Assembly (NCBI RefSeq): GCF_900106665.1 | Contig: NZ_FNNA01000006.1 | Location: forward strand, 58,129 to 122,128 | DNA: 64,000 bases | Reading direction: 5' to 3' | Source of the DNA: Paracoccus sanguinis | Lineage (GTDB): Bacteria; Pseudomonadota; Alphaproteobacteria; Rhodobacterales; Rhodobacteraceae | Shown: one piece after another, positions 63,842 to 64,000 of the stretch | How the letters are laid out: each line of letters starts with the position of its first letter | Numbering within the stretch: position 1 is the first letter of the stretch | Position numbers and translations under genes: made by a program | Notes under the pieces: generated by a model | What the model was told of the DNA's origin: nothing | Seen by the model: only the letters and a program-made list of their open reading frames with translations | Databases searched by the model: none

Positions 63842-64000
63842 CGCTGGTTCGGGTTGTCGGGGATCAGCGTGTCGAGCGAGGCCTCGATGCGCGCCGGGTC
63901 GTCGAAGAACGGCCGGGTCGGGGCCTTGTCGCGGTTCGACAGCGGCAGGACGTCGAAGAGCCGGCGGATCTCGGTCAGCGCCTCGACGTCGTTGTCGAAC
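63829..64000 (-). pseudogene. pccB: Truncated propionyl-CoA carboxylase beta chain gene
   Basis: Reading in from the window edge, the minus strand encodes FDNDVEALTEIRRLFDVLPLSNRDK and RPFFDDPARIEASLDTLIPDNPN, closely matching the first half of PccB/acyl-CoA carboxylase beta chains (the normal sequence goes on PYDMKELI...). After NPN(Q) only RAPV and a stop follow, encoded by the antisense of the integrase fragment. So the gene is cut in the middle of its coding region and lacks the carboxyltransferase active-site half. The 5' end is beyond the window. Confidence 0.85.

Overview
The window is high-GC alphaproteobacterial DNA, most likely from a Rhodobacteraceae (Rhodobacter/Paracoccus-like) chromosome. 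This is inferred from the family resemblance of NDUFA12, the five-gene ATP synthase F1 operon, the GT2 glycosyltransferase and many other proteins, and from the dense GC-rich coding. No 16S gene is present, so the genus is inference.

Positions 1-25134 are chromosomal backbone. In order: the start of an mlaD-like gene and an NDUFA12-like gene (minus); an FAD oxidoreductase (plus); an AT-richer two-gene island of an ABC-type ATPase plus a DUF4276 protein (minus, a likely defence module); cmk; yqeY; carA; a membrane GT2 glycosyltransferase; xseA; purD; prs; two small metabolic genes; an H-type lectin-domain gene; atpHAGDC (minus, with a terminator at 15318-15351); a methyltransferase; gloB; clpA; and a tRNA-Gln(TTG) at 25060-25134.

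From about 25269 to 60-62 kb lies a nearly complete Mu-like transposable prophage, transcribed mainly on the minus strand, so its genetic left end is at high coordinates. At 59.0-59.8 kb an S24 repressor (plus) faces the early operon across a control region with nested inverted repeats. The early operon runs leftward through small genes, a ParB-like protein, a MuA transposase (DDE residues D267, D335, E387), a MuB ATPase, Gam, a gp16-like protein and a Mor-like activator. Next come an amidase and probable holin, then the Mu-type head module (gp25-gp29, F, I/Z, T, gp35, gp36, G). A siphovirus-type tail follows: terminator, tube, a G/GT chaperone pair with an A-AAA-AAC frameshift site, a tape measure with a built-in lysozyme, DUF1833, NlpC/P60, TipJ and appendage proteins with esterase folds. 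Two 18-bp direct repeats at 25276-25315 look like transposase-binding sites at the phage right end. The phage is therefore a B3/RcapMu-like mosaic: Mu replication and head, lambda-like tail.

Beyond the repressor are three tandem micro-ORFs ending in KPQPKD/KPKEKD, a membrane protein, a Dam-type adenine methylase, a 5'-truncated SRAP (YedK-like) fragment and a cluster of GCGTCCCACTTAG repeats. Last is a frameshifted, 3'-truncated tyrosine recombinase whose end is fused tail-to-tail with a truncated pccB. That junction near 63840 is a rearrangement breakpoint. The left tip of the prophage could not be identified.
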